From the NCBI GenBank assembly GCA_025403435.1, contig CM046349.1, positions 24,985,854 to 25,049,853 on the forward strand: a DNA stretch of 64,000 nt, written 5' to 3'. This document shows, piece after piece, positions 60,225 through 64,000 of the stretch; positions within the stretch are counted from its first letter, which is position 1, and each line of letters begins with the position of its first letter. Under the pieces are notes generated by a model. The model saw nothing but the letters and a program-made list of their open reading frames with translations. It ran no database searches and was not told where the DNA came from. This DNA comes from Artocarpus heterophyllus (taxonomy: Eukaryota; Streptophyta; Magnoliopsida; Rosales; Moraceae). A program made the translations under genes and the position numbers.

Positions 60225-60659
60225 ATGGACCCAAAGTACCAACACCTGAGAAAGTATTTCCCATCACTCTCTCAAAAGATTCTCAGAAAGAAATACAAGG
60301 CTAGAATTACTCGATTGTGGATTCTTATGCGTTTTGGCATCCCTTGTGATGTGAGAATGTTGATAGAGGGGAAGATCCGTCCGAGTGACTTCAATCAAGA
60401 TGCCGGTTTACCAAGAACAGGTACCAGTCGTAGTGCAATGAAAAGAAGAGCTCGTGCCATCGTGGTCGCTTGTAACAAATGTGGAAGACAAAATTGTAAC
60501 AGTAAATGTACTTCACCTGGTTATATGTCTACAAATAGAGAGGATAAAATAAGGTTTTGTAAGGATAGACTTTCAAAGGAGAACTTGGATAGCATCCATC
60601 CTCCTCTTCACGACATTTTTAGGCGACACAACAACCACTCTTCCAAACAGCCTATATAA
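60225..60659 (+). CDS. uncharacterised basic 144-aa protein with a four-cysteine cluster
   Basis: I do not recognise this protein. It is intact: the ATG sits in a plausible context (CATCATGGAC) and the frame is open for 144 codons to a TAA. It is very basic: KILRKKYKARITRLW near the N-terminus and AMKRRARAIV before the cluster C83-x2-C86-x4-C91-x3-C95, which could bind one zinc ion. A fifth cysteine, C112, lies nearby. There is no signal peptide or membrane segment; the C-terminus is histidine-rich (FRRHNNHSS). The spacing resembles, but is not, a CCHC knuckle. It may be a host gene (see the upstream promoter-like region) or an orphan from a lost element. No intron is needed to explain it. 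Confidence 0.5.
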   Translation: MDPKYQHLRKYFPSLSQKILRKKYKARITRLWILMRFGIPCDVRMLIEGKIRPSDFNQDAGLPRTGTSRSAMKRRARAIVVACNKCGRQNCNSKCTSPGYMSTNREDKIRFCKDRLSKENLDSIHPPLHDIFRRHNNHSSKQPI

Positions 60660-61838
60660 AGTGTATTTGACAAATTAATTTTAAGTAAAACTTTTGGTTG
60701 TTAGAGTATAAAGCACTGCAGTGATAAAAAAAATAAACTAGAGAGTAAATATCTTACATGCTATAGTTTTTACTTCAAAAGTTTCAGTTTTAACCACACT
60801 TTCCAATTATATATTTAATTTTAATTACAAATATAAAAAAAAAATTAAACATTCAAAAATAACATTGTATTTCTCTTTTTTTTTTTCTATTTTTTCTCTC
60901 TCACTCTCCCACTCTTCCTCCCTCTTCTTCATGATGTCTCTCTTTTCTCTCTACTATAAATTAGAATATCAAACTCTTAAAAGAAAAACCAAGTATCAAA
61001 CTAGTTCCTTAGCCTACCTTATCATTTACCTCCCTATCGTCTCCCGCCCCATCAACCCACTTTGTTACCCCATCCTATCGCACCCTCTACCCTGTTGCTC
61101 ACTCATTCATAAACCCCATCTCACACCCTGTCTTCATCGCTCATTTTACACAACCCAATGTTGTTGCCCACCCAAATCAAGAGAGAGAGAAGAGATCTAT
61201 CGCCCTCCCCGTCGCCCACTTCGTCGACATGCCATACCTATATCGAGAGTGAGACAGAAAGAGCAGAGATGGAAAGAAGATGAAAAGAGAAGAGAGAATT
61301 CTATGATAAGCTAGTTTTATGTTGGTAAATTGGATATTTTTAATTTAGTATTTTGTGAGTTTTTTGCTCTTTTAATTTCTTTTTACTTGTTTTTATTTTT
61401 TTGTTCAAATATTATTTTTCTTTCATTTGTGTAAGAAAATTAGTTGCAATGAAAAATATGTAAATCTCAGTCAATTTGGTGGAAAATTGTCAAAATGGAG
61501 TGAAATTCAAATTTATTATAGCCTTACACAAGGCACACATACAAGACAGAGATCGTGCATCCACCAGCAATCCAAGCCATCGGATTTGCCTCAAGTTTAT
61601 CCACCCATGTGTGTGTCTCCCAAGCACTCCAACAAGCATGCCTATCAAACTGTAGGGCCCAACATGTCAGCAATCTTAGCCAATGTGACACCCAATGCTC
61701 TGATACCACAAATCTCCTCATGTGCCTGCTTTTTCGCCTAGTGTTAATGCGCCATGTTGTCAACACCTAACCTATCTCCAATTGAAATGCAACATTTGGT
61801 GTACGTTTTGATGCCTTCATGCATGCTTTTATTCCCAT
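60660..61838. other. intergenic low-complexity DNA
   Basis: It contains a long pyrimidine-rich tract (60870-60960) that yields a spurious S/F-rich ORF, and an AGAGAG stretch (about 61183-61195). On the minus strand there is an isolated TGGTATCAGAGC (61695-61706) without an LTR end before it. No supported gene. Confidence 0.5.
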
Positions 61839-62940
61839 TGTTGGTATAGGATTCAAAGAGAACAAATTAGTTTTGTCGTCCTCTATTGATAAAGAGACCA
61901 AATCAATTTAAAACACAAAGAGGTTAATGCCTAGGCATCCATATTTTTCGCTAGGGTGTCCGGTACTAAATTTTAAAATAATTACCCTAATTGTTTAAAG
62001 TGTATAAATAGAATTTTTGTAGGCTATTTAGGAGAGGCTTAATCCCCCACAACCGATAGATGGGGAGAAATACGCAAGCAATTTCTATTAGGTTTTTATT
62101 TTTTAATTTTAGGCTTAGGAATTTTTAGGGGAGAAAATATTTTGAAGATCAAGAAAAGGAGATTAAATATTGAAGAATCAAGCTTGTAGAATTCTGATAC
62201 TTTTGCATGAGATTTTCTTCCTAATTTTCTTATATTTTAGCTTTTTTCTAAGATGTTGAACCCTTGATTTGTATTTTCTAGAGCTATGATGTAGTTTACG
62301 TATGACGTTTTGATTTTTCTTTTAATTTAGAAATGAATTATTTTTTCCTAGTTGAGTGTTTTTCACTTTTCTTCATGCTTCTAGTTAACTGGTTACTAAT
62401 TACATGGTTTGTTAATTCATAATTGAACCAGAAGATGATTTATGTTTTTCGATCATTGTGTTAAATGCCACAAATTACTTGTGAGATAGGAATATGCTTA
62501 CGGGGTTTGTATGGTCACTATATGAAAATTTATAGAACTTTATGAATTCTTGATTGTTTTAATTCGTATATTTCAATTAAGGGTATTTTGGTGTAACTCA
62601 AGTGAAAGCATTGAATAAATTAGGGAATTTTCGCTATCAACTAGGATAACAGAACTTGCTAATGAGATAGAAGAATTGAAATTGATTAGTTACAGTAAAA
62701 TTAGAAACCTTAGGTCTTTAGTTTATTGAATTTTTTTTTCTTCTTGTTTATTTTTAGTTTTATTTTATTTTCCCAATATCATCTGTTTATTTTTTATTAT
62801 TCAAATAAAATTAGAGTTAATATAATCTCAGTACTTAGTACATAATCAATTCTCATGAGAACAATACTCTATGCTCATCTCTTTATTATTTGTCTGCAAT
62901 AATATGCACTTACCTTGTGTAGTTTTTCAAAATAAGTTTT
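61839..62940 (+). repeat. putative degenerate Athila-like 5' LTR
   Basis: A TGTTGG start (61839), a TATA box TATAAATAG (62003-62011) about 165 bp in, then AT-rich sequence. The 3' limit is set by a decayed PBS at about 62943-62960. Boundaries are tentative because no second LTR is present. Confidence 0.4.
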
Positions 62941-62942
62941 CG

Positions 62943-62960
62943 AAACCGTTGTCGGTGATT
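62943..62960 (+). other. decayed Asp-type primer-binding site
   Basis: AAACCGTTGTCGGTGATTG corresponds to the GGCGCCGTTGCCGGGGATTG-type PBS used by Tat/Athila elements. Two of the mismatches (GC to AA and C to T) are at former CpG or CpNpG positions. Confidence 0.4.
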
Positions 62961-64000
62961 GTTTTGTTTCTACTGATATCGATACCAAATAACTCTAGGT
63001 TTAATTTGGATCTTTTTCTTTTTTGTTTCTTCTATTTTTCTTTCATTTGTTTTTGTTTTTCTTCTAAGGTACTTGGAGATGTTTCATCAACAATTATTTA
63101 CAAGTTTTGTCCATCAACACATGGAACATTTTTATGCCACTTGGTGGTGGGGGGGGGGGAAGGGGGGATTCAATGAGATTGTGGAAAGATTTTTCAATCA
63201 CAATCTTTTACATCGGTCTCTTACTTGCTTTTTTTTTATAATGGATTGGATGAGGAAACAAAAAGTTAGGTGGACAATAGAGCTTTGGTAACTGGTGATC
63301 ACTTGTTAAATAGAGGCCATTAGAGCGTATGTTATTTGTTGAATGATATGTTAGACTTTTACTACAACTGGCATTGGGATCCGTCACTATAAAGTCAAAG
63401 TCATCAATATCCTCCACAAATCCATCACCCTAATATTATGCACCAATCCTTTGGGCATCAAGAAGAGAAGAAGTTGAGACTTAAAGAAGCATTTGCTCAA
63501 TTGCATAATATTGTTAACCAATTTATAGAGGGGACCAATATTTTAGAAGTCTTAACGGACTCAAGGTAGCATCTTGATGAACACATAGAGCATCCTACGA
63601 GAACAATTTCTAAATTTTCATAGTGACAATCAAATGGTGAACAATAAGGTACAGCTTGATAATGATGGCTCAAACAACAAAGATTAGAAGAGTAATTCAA
63701 ATTACGAGAAAGTTTCATGGGAATTTGAGCCATTAGAGGAAATCAAGCCTTAGCATAAAAACTTAAAGTCTTTGATGTTGTTTTAGCTCAACACTTGAAC
63801 ACTCATGTGATTGAAACCGATTTACATCTTCTAAGTTCTATAAAGATCAAATTGCAGACATGGTTTTGGATAGTCAGGTAAAGAGTGAAGAGCAATTGGA
63901 AGGGTTATTATTCAAGGAATTTTTCCTTGAAGCCAAGTTACAAGATTCATTGAAAGATGAAGATACATACAAGACAGTGTTGGCTCTAAGCTTTCATTAA
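62961..64000 (+). pseudogene. degenerate gag region of an Athila-like element
   Basis: From about 63420 the frame gives HQSFGHQEEKKLRLKEAFAQ and HNIVNQFIEGTN, then WEFEPLEEI after a frameshift, resembling the hydrophilic gag C-terminal region of Athila elements. Stops are frequent. The sequence continues past the right edge. The open stretches around 62871-63291 are not convincing proteins. Confidence 0.4.
63143..63168 (+). repeat. G-rich tract, G-quadruplex candidate
   Basis: GGTGGTGGGGGGGGGG then AAGGGGGG: at least four runs of G in 26 bp in an otherwise AT-rich setting. It could fold as a quadruplex, or mark an unstable homopolymer. Confidence 0.6.

Noticed and set aside
60865..61314. 149-aa plus-strand ORF with S/F-rich start
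   Set aside because: Starts in a pyrimidine-tract repeat, biased composition throughout, no homology recognised and no promoter.
61695..61706. TGGTATCAGAGC on the minus strand, suggesting another PBS
   Set aside because: No TG...CA LTR terminus precedes it within the usual few bases and no gag follows; probably chance or an isolated relic.
1..64000. tRNA genes, miRNA precursors, CRISPR arrays or a novel multi-gene system
   Set aside because: I scanned for cloverleaf-type tRNA boxes and ordered spacer repeats and saw none. Apart from HEN1, the pseudogene and one orphan ORF, the coding signal is explained by retrotransposons.

Overview
This is a repeat-dominated nuclear window from a plant, most likely a eudicot. 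The evidence is an intron-rich HEN1 gene, remnants of plant Ty1/copia and Ty3/gypsy (Tat-like and Athila-like) retrotransposons, a LINE, several MITE/foldback elements, a fragment of organellar 23S rDNA, and high AT content with long poly-A/T tracts. I cannot name a species from the sequence.

Layout. 1-5.9 kb: the 5' part of a Ty1/copia element on the minus strand (LTR, PBS, long leader, broken gag, protease and integrase); its RT/RNase H lie beyond the left edge. 6.1-6.9 kb: a MULE-like non-autonomous element with a 9-bp target duplication. 8.8-11.6 kb (minus): a decayed POLLENLESS3/MS5/TDM1-type meiotic TPR gene with many in-frame stops. 12.3-14.1 kb (minus): the 3' end of a LINE. 14.1-20.5 kb: nested or abutting LTR debris, namely a gypsy-type LTR fragment, a truncated copia LTR related to the one at 3.9-5.9 kb, and a Tat-type gypsy element with its 5' LTR. 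20.66-22.33 kb: a nested palindromic (foldback) element. 23.7-28.2 kb: a probable 4.5-kb solo LTR, abutted by about 260 bp of organellar 23S rDNA. 28.7-30.0 kb: a MITE with ATCAATGATA-like internal repeats, then a duplicated AT-rich segment.

30.7-39.35 kb (minus): the best-supported gene, HEN1, the small-RNA 2'-O-methyltransferase. Nine coding exons join in frame to 943 residues and retain all catalytic residues. A probable 5'UTR exon is separated from them by a 2.6-kb intron that holds two MITEs, and another MITE copy sits in the promoter.

40.9-49.4 kb (plus): a second, decayed Tat-type element. It carries an antisense gypsy-accessory ORF (Transposase_28-like) with its own TATA box, and a 3' LTR. 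49.4-about 55.4 kb (plus): a decayed Athila-type element. 56.9-58.6 kb: a gypsy-type LTR followed by a primer-binding site but no recognisable gag. 60.2-60.7 kb (plus): an intact 144-residue ORF of unknown function with a CxxCx4Cx3C cluster and a promoter-like upstream region. 61.8-64 kb: a degenerate Athila-like 5' end.

Only HEN1, and possibly the 144-residue ORF, look like functional host genes. HEN1 stabilises the miRNAs and siRNAs that normally silence elements like those around it, but I see no special regulatory link here beyond proximity. I found no clearly new biological system. The most unusual items are the antisense gene in the Tat element, the nested palindrome, the solo LTR/rDNA junction and the orphan zinc-ribbon-like ORF.
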